Under the pieces are notes generated by a model. The model worked only from the letters and a program-made list of their open reading frames with translations, was not told the origin of the DNA and searched no databases. Shown here one piece after another: positions 1 through 8,803 of a stretch of 21,770 bases of DNA. A program made the position numbers and the translations under genes. This DNA is from Candidatus Omnitrophota bacterium (GTDB taxonomy: Bacteria > Ratteibacteria > UBA8468 > B48-G9 > DTJG01). The stretch's first letter is position 1; the number at the start of each line of letters is the position of its first letter. Location of the stretch: assembly GCA_023485205.1 (NCBI GenBank), contig JAMCZX010000016.1:1-21770 (forward strand), written 5' to 3'.

Positions 1-384
1 TTAGAAGAAAATATTTTTACAGAATTAAACTCTAATCCTGATGAATATATTTTAGAAACAGTTTTCCTTCAAATACCTTATTATAGATTGGAAGATTTTC
101 ATATAAGACCTATAATGCCTATAACCCAGATTGCACAAAAATATTCCATAAATTCTTACTTGTATTTTAATAGAACAAAATATGATTTAAAAAGTCCTCT
201 TGAAATGGCAATTGCTATACCTGATATAAGAGAAACTTTAAGTAAGGAGAATGTTGATATTATAATTCAAGGGCCCAAAAAATCTGTAAAAGAAATTGTG
301 GAATTTTTAAAAAATGCTTGTGGTGCTTTTTATCCACAAGAATCTATTAAAGATAAAGAAATAATTTCTAAATCTTCTGATTAG
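1..384 (+). CDS. HPr-like phosphocarrier domain protein, 3' part
   Basis: The reading frame is open from the first base, so the true start lies outside the window; 127 codons are visible. The visible part resembles HPr of the phosphotransferase system. A His-Ile-Arg-Pro motif (codons 35-38) matches the HPr active site His-Ala-Arg-Pro. It is followed by an amphipathic helix, a Lys-Ser-Pro-Leu segment where HPr carries its regulatory serine region, a beta strand (VDIIIQG) and a final helix. In HPr the histidine accepts phosphate from enzyme I. Here the histidine and arginine are kept but the surrounding sequence is divergent, so a regulatory or non-sugar role is possible. About 37 residues precede the motif and some residues trail the last helix, so it may be the C-terminal domain of a longer protein. 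tRNA-Arg follows 28 bases downstream on the same strand. Confidence 0.6.
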   Translation, partial: LEENIFTELNSNPDEYILETVFLQIPYYRLEDFHIRPIMPITQIAQKYSINSYLYFNRTKYDLKSPLEMAIAIPDIRETLSKENVDIIIQGPKKSVKEIVEFLKNACGAFYPQESIKDKEIISKSSD

Positions 385-412
385 ATTAGTTGGATTTTTT
401 GGATATTAATAT

Positions 413-486
413 GCGCCTGTAGCTCAAGCGGATAGAGCATCTGCCTTCTAAGCAGAGGGTTGCCCGTTCAAGTCGGGCCAGGCGCG
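413..486 (+). tRNA. tRNA-Arg (anticodon TCT)
   Basis: A complete cloverleaf can be drawn. The acceptor stem GCGCCTG pairs with CAGGCGC, the D-arm contains AGCTCAAGCGGATAGAGC, and the anticodon stem TCTGC/GCAGA encloses the loop CTTCTAA. The T-arm has the loop TTCAAGT and the discriminator base is G. The 3' CCA is not encoded, as in the other two tRNAs of this window. A run of six T residues follows directly. Unlike tRNA-Gly and tRNA-Thr here, it carries no downstream repeat element. Confidence 0.95.
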
Positions 487-517
487 GTTTTTTACTTCTT
501 TGAAAGACTTGAATTAT

Positions 518-1321
518 TTATTTTTTCATTCTTAATTCCTCAGGAATAACCAGAACAAAAGGTTTTTTGGATATAGGATTTTTTTCTACCACAACAATAG
601 TTTTATAAACTTCTTCTATAATTTGATAATGTAAAACTTCTTCAGGAGAACCAATTTTATATATTGTTCCCTGATGAAACATTGCTATTTTTTCACTATA
701 TTCACCGGCAAGATTTAGGTCATGAAGAACCATTATTACAGTCAGATGAAATTCTTTGTTTAATCGTTTGATCAGGTCTAAAATTTTTATCTGATGGGTT
801 ATATCCAGATGACTTGTTGGTTCATCAAGCAAAAGCAGTTTTGGTTCCTGTGCTAATGCTTTTGCAATAAAAACAAGCTGTTTTTCTCCGCCGCTCATTT
901 CTTCCATAGAGTGGTCTTTTAGTTTTAGAGTATCGGTTAGTTCCATACATTTTTGGGCGATATTAATATCTTTTTCTGACTCAATAAATTGAAATTTTTT
1001 ATAATAGGGAACTCTGCCAAGAAGAACAAATTCCTCTACATCCATGTTAATGGATTCTATTTGTTGTGAAACAACAGCTATTTTTTGGACCATGGCTTTA
1101 TATGACATTCCCCATATATCTTTTTTTTCAAATAATATTTTTCCATTATAGGGTTTAATAAGTTTTGTAATTGCACGGATTAATGTTGTTTTTCCTGAAC
1201 CATTTGGGCCAACAATACTTATCATTTCCCCTGTGTTAATAATAAAATCTATGTTTTTTAAAATAATTTTGTTTCCATATCCGCAGGTTAAATTATTTAT
1301 TTCAAGTAAATTTTTTTCCAT
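518..1321 (-). CDS. btuD: Cobalamin/iron-siderophore ABC transporter ATP-binding protein (BtuD/FecE family)
   Basis: This is a 267-residue ABC ATPase. Walker A GPNGSGKTT lies at residues 38-46, the signature MSGGEKQ at 142-148, Walker B LLLLDEP at 162-168, and the switch histidine in MVLHD. It would power a BtuC-like permease in the inner membrane. The permease gene is directly upstream, followed upstream again by cobQ, so vitamin B12 or a corrinoid precursor is the likely substrate; siderophore or heme uptake is the alternative because the subfamilies are hard to separate. I placed the start at the ATG. A TTG eight codons upstream is also in frame, but it sits only one base after a strong AGGAGG (1347-1352), while the ATG is about 25 bases from that site. 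The true start is therefore uncertain. The periplasmic binding protein BtuF is not in the window. Confidence 0.85.
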   Translation of the reverse strand: MEKNLLEINNLTCGYGNKIILKNIDFIINTGEMISIVGPNGSGKTTLIRAITKLIKPYNGKILFEKKDIWGMSYKAMVQKIAVVSQQIESINMDVEEFVLLGRVPYYKKFQFIESEKDINIAQKCMELTDTLKLKDHSMEEMSGGEKQLVFIAKALAQEPKLLLLDEPTSHLDITHQIKILDLIKRLNKEFHLTVIMVLHDLNLAGEYSEKIAMFHQGTIYKIGSPEEVLHYQIIEEVYKTIVVVEKNPISKKPFVLVIPEELRMKK

Positions 1322-1350
1322 GATGGATTTTGTGAAATTTTTCAATCCTC

Positions 1351-2355
1351 CTAAGAGATTTTTTTTGAAAGAAAATAGACAAAAAGACTTCCTCCTACAA
1401 TACCTGTAATAACTCCGACCGGTAGTTCCATTGGAGCAATAATAGTTCGTGCGATTGTATCACATATTATTAAAAATCCTGCACCTGCTAAAAAAGAGGA
1501 AACAAGAAGAATTCTATGGTCAGTTCCTACAACCCTTCTCATAAAATGTGGTACAGCCAGACCTACAAAACCAATAATTCCTGAAACAGAAACAGCCACG
1601 CCTGTCAATAAAGAGGAAAGTACAAATAATATCTTTTTAGTCTTTTCTGTATCTATACCAAGATGATGAGCTTCTTCTTCCCCTAAAGAAAAGGCATTTA
1701 GATTAATAGAGAAAAAGTATGAAATAAATAATCCCAAGATTGATACAAAAAGCATAGTTTTTATAAGAATCCAATGGGGTTGTTCTAAAGAACCCATGGT
1801 CCAAAAAATAATACCCTGAAGATTTGCAGCATTGGATACTGCCATAATAAGCATAATTAAAGAAGAGGAAATAAAACTTATCATAACCCCTGTAAGCAAA
1901 AGTCCCTGGATTTTTAATATGCCTTTTTTTACGCTTAAAGAATACACAAGAAGAATAACAAGTATAGAACCTAAAAAGCCACATATAGGTAGAGCAAAAG
2001 AACCTATTAAGGAGGTTAATTTAAAAACAATTCCTAAACAGACACCAAGGGCTCCTCCCCCTGAAATTCCAAGTGTATATGGTTCAACAAGAGGATTTTT
2101 AAACATTCCCTGTAGAATTACTCCGGCAAGAGATAAACTTCCTCCAACAGCAAAACCAAGTATTATACGCGGAAGTCTAAGGTCAAAAATAATATCATAA
2201 TTGACAGAGTTTTTTCCGGTTTTAAACGCTTCCATGATATTTCTAAATGATATAGATGTAGGTCCTATTGAAAGACAGATTATCCCAGTGAGTAAAACTA
2301 TTAAAAATAATGCTGCAGTATAAAGAATCCATTTTATTGGTTTTTTATTTTCCAT
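1351..2355 (-). CDS. btuC: FecCD/BtuC-family ABC transporter permease
   Basis: The product is a 334-residue polytopic membrane protein, the usual length for BtuC/FhuB/FecD permeases. The sequence shows about ten hydrophobic segments. It also carries the family hallmark near residues 88-105 (KNPLVEPYTLGISGGGALG-like) and the C-terminal GFVGLAVPH and MELPVGVITGIVGG motifs, which contact the ATPase and line the pathway. It would form the translocation channel of a type II importer with the downstream ATPase. The ATG lies two bases after the cobQ stop codon and the stop is five bases before the AGGAGG of the ATPase gene, so all three are very probably one transcript. Pairing with cobQ favours corrinoid over ferric-siderophore transport, which is an inference from context. 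Confidence 0.88.
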   Translation of the reverse strand: MENKKPIKWILYTAALFLIVLLTGIICLSIGPTSISFRNIMEAFKTGKNSVNYDIIFDLRLPRIILGFAVGGSLSLAGVILQGMFKNPLVEPYTLGISGGGALGVCLGIVFKLTSLIGSFALPICGFLGSILVILLVYSLSVKKGILKIQGLLLTGVMISFISSSLIMLIMAVSNAANLQGIIFWTMGSLEQPHWILIKTMLFVSILGLFISYFFSINLNAFSLGEEEAHHLGIDTEKTKKILFVLSSLLTGVAVSVSGIIGFVGLAVPHFMRRVVGTDHRILLVSSFLAGAGFLIICDTIARTIIAPMELPVGVITGIVGGSLFVYFLSKKIS

Positions 2356-2357
2356 CT

Positions 2358-3851
2358 TTATGATTTAAGAATTTTATAAAGATAATCCATATCTATATTT
2401 TCTCTTAAAATTTTTTCAAGTTTATCAAATTCATTGTTAAGATTGAAAAAACTTACATTTTTTACAGGTGAAAGATTTTTATTTTTTCTTACCATGTTTA
2501 AAAAATCTTTTCTAAATTCATTTGAATCAAAAATCCCATGTATATATGTCCCGTAAATGTTCTTTAATATTGCTCCATCAATATGTTTGTTTTTTCTTCC
2601 ATTTTTTTCAAAAATATCTGAAAAATGTTTTAGATTTTGATGATATATGGTTTTTCCATGGTGTATTTCATAGCCAACTATATTACTGCCTGAAAAACTT
2701 TTAGCTTGGACCTGAAAAAGAGATTTTGTTTTTTCTAAATTTGTTTCCAGAGGCAAAAGAGACAGACATTGAATTTCTTTTTCTTTTGATTCAATAAAAT
2801 ACTTATCATATATTTTTTTTCCAAGCATTTGAAATCCTCCGCATATTCCAATAATAATAGTTCCTTTTGTTTTATAAAGAGAATATATTTTATCTGCGAT
2901 TCCGGATTCTTTAATAAATTTAAAGTCTGATATGGTATTTTTAGTTCCTGGCAGTATAAGAATATCTGGTTTATTAATATCCTGGGATGTTTTTACATAT
3001 CTTACATTAACATCTTTTTCAGAAAAAAGAGGGTCAAAATCTGTGAAGTTGGATATGTGAGGAAGTAAAACTATCTCTATATTAATTGTTTTATTGGTAT
3101 TTTGGTATTTATTCTGTTCTTTATAATTTTCAAAATAAACAGAATCCTCTTCAGGAATTTTTATATCTTTGAAGTAAGGAACTATACCTAATACTTTTAT
3201 TCCTGTTTTTTTTTCCAAGAAGTCAATTCCACTCTGGAGAAGTTTTTTGTCTCCTCTAAATTTATTTATGATAATTCCTTTTACTCTTTGTTTTTCCTTT
3301 TTTGTTAAAAGAGATAATGTCCCGATAATCCATGCAAAGACGCCTCCTTTATCAATATCTCCAACAAGGATTACAGGAGCATCTGCATATTCCGCCATTT
3401 TCATATTAACAATATCTCCGGCTTTAAGATTTATTTCAGATGGGCTACCTGCACCCTCAATAACAATTAGCTCATATTGTTCTTTTAGTCTGTCAAAGGA
3501 TTTTTTCACTTGTTTTCTGAGTGTTTTTTTAAGTTTTTCATAATCCACTGCAGTAATGTTTCCTATAGGTTTTCCAAGAAGTATTACCTGAGAGCCTGTA
3601 TCACTATTGGGTTTAAGAAGTATCGGGTTCATATCTACATGTGGTTTTAAGCTACAGGCAAAAGCCTGGTTTGCCTGAGATCGGCCTATTTCCCCGCCGT
3701 TTTCTGTCACAAAAGAATTAAGAGCCATATTTTGTGCTTTAAATGGGCATACATGATAGCCGTCTTTTAAAAATATTCTGCATAATCCTGCAGTTATTAT
3801 ACTTTTGCCTACACCTGAGCCTGTTCCGCAAATCTGAATTGCGTTTTTCAT
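2358..3851 (-). CDS. cobQ: Cobyric acid synthase (adenosylcobyrinic acid a,c-diamide amidating)
   Basis: This cytoplasmic enzyme uses ATP and glutamine to amidate the side chains at positions b, d, e and g of adenosylcobyrinate a,c-diamide, a late step of B12 synthesis. The 497-residue length is typical. The N-terminal dethiobiotin-synthetase-like ATPase domain opens with a P-loop variant GTGSGVGKS (about residues 9-17) and includes VIEGAGSPSEINL. The C-terminal class I glutaminase domain has the nucleophile Cys337 in GICGGFQMLG and His438 in GTYIHGIF. Its gene lies between a small cysteine-rich gene and the btuCD-like transporter, with two-base gaps on both sides. No other corrin-ring genes are visible, so salvage of imported precursors or a dispersed pathway is plausible. 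No cobalamin riboswitch is apparent upstream. Confidence 0.93.
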   Translation of the reverse strand: MKNAIQICGTGSGVGKSIITAGLCRIFLKDGYHVCPFKAQNMALNSFVTENGGEIGRSQANQAFACSLKPHVDMNPILLKPNSDTGSQVILLGKPIGNITAVDYEKLKKTLRKQVKKSFDRLKEQYELIVIEGAGSPSEINLKAGDIVNMKMAEYADAPVILVGDIDKGGVFAWIIGTLSLLTKKEKQRVKGIIINKFRGDKKLLQSGIDFLEKKTGIKVLGIVPYFKDIKIPEEDSVYFENYKEQNKYQNTNKTINIEIVLLPHISNFTDFDPLFSEKDVNVRYVKTSQDINKPDILILPGTKNTISDFKFIKESGIADKIYSLYKTKGTIIIGICGGFQMLGKKIYDKYFIESKEKEIQCLSLLPLETNLEKTKSLFQVQAKSFSGSNIVGYEIHHGKTIYHQNLKHFSDIFEKNGRKNKHIDGAILKNIYGTYIHGIFDSNEFRKDFLNMVRKNKNLSPVKNVSFFNLNNEFDKLEKILRENIDMDYLYKILKS

Positions 3852-3853
3852 TT

Positions 3854-4126
3854 TTATGTTTTTTCTTTTTTCCCCGGAGGAAATTCTTTTTCTATTATAG
3901 ACCTGTTTTCTCTTATAATAGAGTGTATTTTATCCACTACTTTTTTTTGATGTATCCAGGAACAATCCTCACATGACTATATTGGTTGACCATTTTTAGA
4001 ATAAATAAATTTTCCACCTTTTCTTTTATCCAGACAGGGATAAAATGGACAATAGCAGAATGTACAATCTTCTAAATCCTTATGACATGGAAAATATTTG
4101 CAGGCTTTATTAGCTCTACTAACCAC
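3854..4126 (-). pseudogene. Small cysteine-rich (zf-like CRSD) protein gene with in-frame amber codon
   Basis: Read through one TAG (3977-3979), this frame gives a 90-codon protein. Cysteines fall at 9, 14, 21, 24, 26, 31, 52 and 55 in the pattern CKYFPCH...DCTFCYCPFYPC...GGK...SCEDCSWIH. That is the signature I know from the cysteine-rich small domain (zf-like, Pfam PF04071), a probable metal-binding protein of unknown function; I recall it near cobalamin genes, though not with certainty. The amber is codon 50, directly before SCEDC, where family members typically have Trp (VWSC), so a single TGG to TAG change explains it. The GTG start has AGGAG seven bases upstream and overlaps the end of the ClC gene by eight bases. 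The reading-through frame stays open to a TAA two bases before cobQ. Nonsense mutation, consensus error and suppression are all possible. Confidence 0.75.
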
Positions 4127-5927
4127 TTTTAGTCTCCTGTTTTTTTAAAATATCTAAATTTTTCCTATAAATATTTAGTATATCATCTAATGTAGCGAGT
4201 CCTAAAAATATATTATTTTCTACAACGGATACCCAGGTTGTTTTATTTTCAGTCATAATATTCCATGCCTGCTCAAGGCTTGTAGTATAATTAACTGATA
4301 TATTTACTTCTTTTATAAAGTGAGATATTCTTACATCATCTTCTACATCAATCAGGTCATAAAGATATATTATTCCTTGAAGTTGATTATTTAAAACAAC
4401 AGGCAAAGAAGAAAATGAATTATAAGCCATAACTTCTTTAACATAATAAACCTGTTCAGAGGGATTGATTTGAATATTTCTGAACTTTTTTATATTTCCT
4501 ATTTTTAAACTTGCTAAAAGAGGGATATTGAATTCTCCAAAATTAGCAGGGGAATCTTTTTGAGTAAGAACCTGAGAATTATATATGGTTGTTGTTCCTG
4601 ATATTAAATAAGATATTGAAACAGCTATCATTGCCGCAGGTAAAAGTTGTAGACTTCCTGTCATCTCAACTACCATTAAAATAACTGCAATAGGAACTTT
4701 TCCTGCTGCGCCAAAAAATGAAAGCATTCCAACAATGGTAAAGGCTCCAATTGCATTTAATGGTACAAGGTGGGGAACCAAAAAATGGAATATAAATCCA
4801 ATTCCTGCGCCTAAAAATCCACCTATAAACATTCCAGGAGCGAATAATCCGCCTCCACCTCCAGAACCTACTGTAAGTGCAGTAGCAAATATTTTAATAA
4901 AAGCAATTATTATTAAAACAGCAAAAATTGGTAGTCCGAACATTATAAGATGGTTGAATTTTCCATTTATTAAAAATTGTACCCATCCATAGCCTACTCC
5001 CATAATCTCAGGGAAAAAAAAGGCTAATATTCCTGAAGAAAATCCGCCAATTGCAGGTTTAAGTCTATTGTCAATTTTCAATTGCTGGAATTTGGTTTTT
5101 GTCCAGTAAAAAATTTTTGGATAAAGTATGGCAATATAACCTAAGGCTATACCCAGAGTTGCATATAAAGGCAGTCTTAATGGATTAAAAGCTACAAGAT
5201 AATAACCAAATATTGGGGTAAAACCTACAAAACTGCCAAAAATAGAATATCCTATTGCTGATGCTACAATAGCAGGATAAATTACATCGGTTTGTAAATC
5301 TCTTTTATATAATATTTCAGCAGCTAATAATGCTCCACCAATAGGAGCTTTGAATATTGTTCCAATACCTGCACCAATTCCAATAGCAACCATTTTTCTT
5401 CTATCTGCATCATTTAAATTAAGAAGATTAGAAATAAAAGAATTAATTCCTGCGGATATTAGTGCTGAAGGACCTTCTCTGCCTGCACTTCCTCCTGAAC
5501 CTATGGTAATAGATGATGCTATTGTTTTTATAAGAGTGATATTCGGCCTGATTTTTCCATTTTTTCTATGATATGCATCTATAGCTATATCATCTGCAGT
5601 TTCATGTCCCTGGTCTCCGGGGGCGAACTTATAAACCAGAAGTCCTGTTATTAATCCGCCAAAGCCTACTACAATTGGTATAAGATAAGGCCTTTGAATA
5701 GAAAAAAGAAATCTTTTTCCTTCTCCTACAGGAACAGGTGCTTTCATTCCCAGTAAATAAGTCCAGAAAAAAGATTCACACAATCTAATAGAATAAAAGA
5801 AAGCCAGAGCTCCTATTCCTGCAATAATACCTGCAATAGCACCAAGAATAAGCCATTTTAAAAAATAGTCTAAGTTTGTAATTTTTTTGCCAAAATAATT
5901 AAACAGGTTAAAGAATATTTTTTTCAT
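4119..5927 (-). CDS. ClC-family chloride channel/antiporter with C-terminal CBS domains
   Basis: The 602-residue membrane protein carries the ClC fingerprints. GSGGSAGREGP (about 143-153) contains the gating glutamate Glu151. A GSGGGGGLFAPGMFIGG stretch corresponds to the second anion-binding helix, and many hydrophobic helices surround both. Residues after about 480 resemble a CBS pair, with KEVMAYNSFSSLPVV and AWNIMTENKTTWVSVV blocks, which bind adenine nucleotides in other ClC proteins. The usual GSGIP selectivity loop is replaced by GDQGHET (104-110), a GH-type variant. Retention of the gating glutamate allows either proton-coupled exchange or channel activity. The start codon abuts the stop of the preceding substrate-binding-protein gene, and its last codons overlap the start of the cysteine-rich gene, so translational coupling is likely. 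Confidence 0.93.
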   Translation of the reverse strand: MKKIFFNLFNYFGKKITNLDYFLKWLILGAIAGIIAGIGALAFFYSIRLCESFFWTYLLGMKAPVPVGEGKRFLFSIQRPYLIPIVVGFGGLITGLLVYKFAPGDQGHETADDIAIDAYHRKNGKIRPNITLIKTIASSITIGSGGSAGREGPSALISAGINSFISNLLNLNDADRRKMVAIGIGAGIGTIFKAPIGGALLAAEILYKRDLQTDVIYPAIVASAIGYSIFGSFVGFTPIFGYYLVAFNPLRLPLYATLGIALGYIAILYPKIFYWTKTKFQQLKIDNRLKPAIGGFSSGILAFFFPEIMGVGYGWVQFLINGKFNHLIMFGLPIFAVLIIIAFIKIFATALTVGSGGGGGLFAPGMFIGGFLGAGIGFIFHFLVPHLVPLNAIGAFTIVGMLSFFGAAGKVPIAVILMVVEMTGSLQLLPAAMIAVSISYLISGTTTIYNSQVLTQKDSPANFGEFNIPLLASLKIGNIKKFRNIQINPSEQVYYVKEVMAYNSFSSLPVVLNNQLQGIIYLYDLIDVEDDVRISHFIKEVNISVNYTTSLEQAWNIMTENKTTWVSVVENNIFLGLATLDDILNIYRKNLDILKKQETKSG

Positions 5928-7640
5928 TTATGTGTTTTTATGTACTTTTTCAATATAATAAAATAGTCCGCCATATACAGTAGGATGAAAACCTGTAAAT
6001 TTATTATTTATAGCATAAATTACTGAGGGTACAGCTGTAAAAATCAGAGGGACTTTATTACTTACAATTTTTTGCCATTCATAATAAAGAGCCTGTCTTT
6101 TTTTTATATGCATTTCTCTGTCTGCTTTTTCAAGAATATCATCAATTTTTATTTCCCAGGGATATGCAGATTGTTTTGATGATGAATTCCAGAAATGTAG
6201 TTGTCCATTGGTTAGCCATACATTTTGTCCGCTATATGGGTCTATATCTCCTGTAAGTCCAATAATAATCGCTTCCCAATCTTTTGTTCCATCTAACCGT
6301 GTTACCAAAGAATTGAATTCAACTGGGAGAAAATTTACTTTCATCCCGAGTTTTTCAAGACTGTTTATAATAAGGGTTCCTTCTTCTATTCTTTCATTAT
6401 CATTGCTGTTTGTTAAAAGTGAAAAATGAACCTGATGTCCATGGGAATCATATAAAAGTCCATTTCCCTCATATCTAAATCCACCCTTATAAAGACATTT
6501 TTTTGCCTCTGTAAGGCTATAATGATATTTTGTAATATCCGGATTATAAAACTGTGGAACTGATTGGTCTAAGGGTCCATAAAGTGCAGTTCCATAACCT
6601 GCATATATATCTTTAATTATATCTTTTCTATTAATTGCATAAGCAATTGCTCTTCTAAACCATTTATTTCTAAACCATTTTATTTTATATTTGTGAATAG
6701 GGCTGTTAATATTCTGGTTAAATGCAATAAATTCTGAACTAAGGGATGGTCCTAAATTATAAAATTTTTCACCTTTAAAAGTGGAATTTTTTAAAATCAG
6801 ATAATTTTCCGGGGTTAAACCGATAATATCTATTTCTCCTCTTTCAAATTTTAAAATAGCCATATTCTCATCAGGAATTATTAAAAACACAATTTTGTTA
6901 AGATAAGGAAGTCTGCCGCCATGTTTATTTTTTTTCCAGTAATAAGGATTTCTTTTAAGAATGACCCATTCACCTGGTTTAAATTTATCCAACATAAAGG
7001 GTCCTGTGCCAACTACTTGCGAAGGTTTTGAATTAAGTCCCAATGAAAAATTAAATCTATTTTCTTTAACATATTTTAATAAAATATGTTCTGGTAATAT
7101 TGATTGGGATAGACTCTTAAGAAATGGTGCAAATCTATGCGGCAAAATAAATTCAACAGTATACCTATTGATTTTTTTAACAATTATTTTTTTACCTTCA
7201 ATAGTAAAAATATCTCTGCTGCTGGTGGGAATATCGGGATTGTATATCAGGTCATTAAAAGTAAAAACAACATCATTTGCTGTAAAGGGTATACCATCAT
7301 TCCAAAAAACATTTTTTCGCAGATGAAATATCCATATTTTGCCGGAAGAATTATGCTGCCAGCTTTTGGCAAGGTCAGGTTTTATTTGAAAAGTCCTTGG
7401 GTCTATGGTGGTTAATCCTTCAAATATAAAACCTGTGATGAGTGTTGTGCTTGTTTCTTCTGCAATAATAGGATTAAAAGATTTTGGGGATGATGAAGTA
7501 GAGGCAATAAGGGTTCCTCCATATTTGCTATTACTATATGAAGTGGTTTTTATAATAGATGGAGTTTTTAAACTAAAATGTAATAATAAAATAATTAAAA
7601 GCAGTAATAAAAAAATAAAAAAAAATTTATATTTCCCCAT
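5928..7640 (-). CDS. Family 5 extracellular solute-binding protein (peptide/nickel type)
   Basis: This 570-residue protein matches the OppA/DppA/NikA family of ABC substrate-binding proteins. The fold signatures are GGTLIASTSSSPKSFNP near the N-terminus, TGFIFEGLTTIDP, FHLRKNVFWNDGIPFTANDVVFTF, then VVGTGPFMLDKFKPGEW and FRRAIAYAINRKDI. A long hydrophobic segment (about residues 5-25) would anchor or export it. No lipobox cysteine follows, so it may remain membrane-tethered. I chose the ATG that begins MGKYKFFF because the earlier in-frame ATG would add residues lying inside secG and lacking any family character. No permease or ATPase genes accompany it, so its partners must be encoded elsewhere and its ligand is unknown. 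It is joined without a gap to the ClC gene and follows secG by ten bases. Confidence 0.87.
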   Translation of the reverse strand: MGKYKFFFIFLLLLLIILLLHFSLKTPSIIKTTSYSNSKYGGTLIASTSSSPKSFNPIIAEETSTTLITGFIFEGLTTIDPRTFQIKPDLAKSWQHNSSGKIWIFHLRKNVFWNDGIPFTANDVVFTFNDLIYNPDIPTSSRDIFTIEGKKIIVKKINRYTVEFILPHRFAPFLKSLSQSILPEHILLKYVKENRFNFSLGLNSKPSQVVGTGPFMLDKFKPGEWVILKRNPYYWKKNKHGGRLPYLNKIVFLIIPDENMAILKFERGEIDIIGLTPENYLILKNSTFKGEKFYNLGPSLSSEFIAFNQNINSPIHKYKIKWFRNKWFRRAIAYAINRKDIIKDIYAGYGTALYGPLDQSVPQFYNPDITKYHYSLTEAKKCLYKGGFRYEGNGLLYDSHGHQVHFSLLTNSNDNERIEEGTLIINSLEKLGMKVNFLPVEFNSLVTRLDGTKDWEAIIIGLTGDIDPYSGQNVWLTNGQLHFWNSSSKQSAYPWEIKIDDILEKADREMHIKKRQALYYEWQKIVSNKVPLIFTAVPSVIYAINNKFTGFHPTVYGGLFYYIEKVHKNT

Positions 7641-7650
7641 TTGAAAAATA

Positions 7651-8004
7651 TTATTTTTTCTTAATAGGACTAGATGGTATAGATACTGGTGTTTGAACAG
7701 GGTATTGTTGTGCTGGGATATTTTTAACAGGGCCAACTTTTTTTAATTCTCTTTCAATGATAGAAGAGGGTTGTTTTAGCCTTGAACCAAAGATTGTAAG
7801 AAAAAGACTGCTTATCATAAAAAGTGTTGCAAAAATTACTGTGAGTTTATTTAAAGCCGCAGGAGTTTCTGCTCCAAAAACAGTTTCCATTCCCCCGCCA
7901 CCAAAGACATTGGATAAAGAGGAACCCTTCCCGCTTTGGACTAATACAATTCCAATAAGAATAATAGAAATTATAATATGAATTATGAGAAATAGTGTAT
8001 ACAT
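7651..8004 (-). CDS. secG: Preprotein translocase subunit SecG
   Basis: SecG is the small auxiliary subunit of the SecYEG protein-export channel. This 117-residue protein has two transmembrane segments (about residues 2-22 and 50-72). Between them is the characteristic loop VLVQSGKGSSLSNVFGGGG followed by ETVFGAETPAALNKLT. The C-terminal tail after residue 80 is polar, rich in proline and lysine, and longer than in the minimal family member. The gene follows tpiA by eight bases. A tpiA-secG junction is common in bacteria and supports both calls. Confidence 0.93.
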   Translation of the reverse strand: MYTLFLIIHIIISIILIGIVLVQSGKGSSLSNVFGGGGMETVFGAETPAALNKLTVIFATLFMISSLFLTIFGSRLKQPSSIIERELKKVGPVKNIPAQQYPVQTPVSIPSSPIKKK

Positions 8005-8012
8005 TTTATTTA

Positions 8013-8768
8013 TTATACCTTAAAATCTATAATTCTGGCAAAAGAATCTATTTTTAAACTTGCGCCCCCAACCAGTACTCCATCTATATCTGGTTGAGCC
8101 ATGAGACTATCTATATTATCAGGTTTTACACTTCCCCCATAGAGAATTCTTATATATTCTGAAAAATCTTTTGAATATATTTCAGATAATTTTTTTCTGA
8201 TAAAACTATGAACTTCCTGTGCCTGTTGAGGAGTTGCGTTTTTACCGGTACCTATGGCCCAAACAGGTTCATATGCAATGACCAATTTATGTGTTTGTAT
8301 TCCGGATAATCCCTGGATTAATTGTTGTTCTATTATAGAGAAGGTTAAGCCCTTTTCTCTTTCCTCTGATTTTTCTCCAATACAGAATATTGGAGTCATT
8401 CCGCAATTGATTACACTCTGTATCTTTAAAGAAATAGTTTTATTATTTTCTCCAAAAATCTGCCTTCTTTCAGAATGTCCGCATATAACATAAGAGACAT
8501 TGAGCCCTGTTAACATCCATGGAGAAATTTCGCCTGTATAAGGGCCCTCTTTTTCATAAAAAACATTTTGAACTCCAACCCTTATTTGTGAATCTCTTAA
8601 AATTTCACTTACTCTTGGAATAGATATAATTGTTGGACAAACAAGAACTTCTCTATCTGTAAAAGATGAAACTTTTTTATCCAGTTCTATGACAAAATTT
8701 TCAGCTTCTATAGGAATTTTATACATTTTCCAGTTTCCGGCAATTAATGGCAGTCTTTTCTTATTCAT
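8013..8768 (-). CDS. tpiA: Triose-phosphate isomerase
   Basis: TpiA interconverts dihydroxyacetone phosphate and glyceraldehyde 3-phosphate in glycolysis and gluconeogenesis. The 251-residue length is standard for the TIM barrel. Active-site residues are visible: Asn12 and Lys14 in AGNWKMY, His98 in CGHSERR, and Glu167 in [13 protein letters not shown]. The phosphate-binding loops ILYGGSV and [10 protein letters not shown] are near the C-terminus. It lies 35 bases downstream of pgk and 8 bases upstream of secG, on the transcript that starts at gap. Confidence 0.97.
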   Translation of the reverse strand: MNKKRLPLIAGNWKMYKIPIEAENFVIELDKKVSSFTDREVLVCPTIISIPRVSEILRDSQIRVGVQNVFYEKEGPYTGEISPWMLTGLNVSYVICGHSERRQIFGENNKTISLKIQSVINCGMTPIFCIGEKSEEREKGLTFSIIEQQLIQGLSGIQTHKLVIAYEPVWAIGTGKNATPQQAQEVHSFIRKKLSEIYSKDFSEYIRILYGGSVKPDNIDSLMAQPDIDGVLVGGASLKIDSFARIIDFKV

Positions 8769-8803
8769 TTTTTCCTTTATTTTATTGATATTATAACTTC
8801 AAA

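Noticed and set aside
3977..3979. Pyrrolysine or general TAG reassignment
   Set aside because: TAG ends at least two other genes here (ClC and BtuC-like), and the affected position is normally Trp, not a pyrrolysine site. It remains checkable but is not favoured.
3852..4130. Cobalamin riboswitch upstream of cobQ
   Set aside because: The space is filled by the cysteine-rich gene; no B12-box-like conserved core was seen.
6961..7415. Two overlapping plus-strand frames of 92 and 121 codons
   Set aside because: They are antisense to the well-conserved substrate-binding protein and show no recognisable family features.
7641..7736. Upstream start for the substrate-binding protein
   Set aside because: The added residues lie within secG and precede the natural hydrophobic anchor, so the ATG at 7640 is better.
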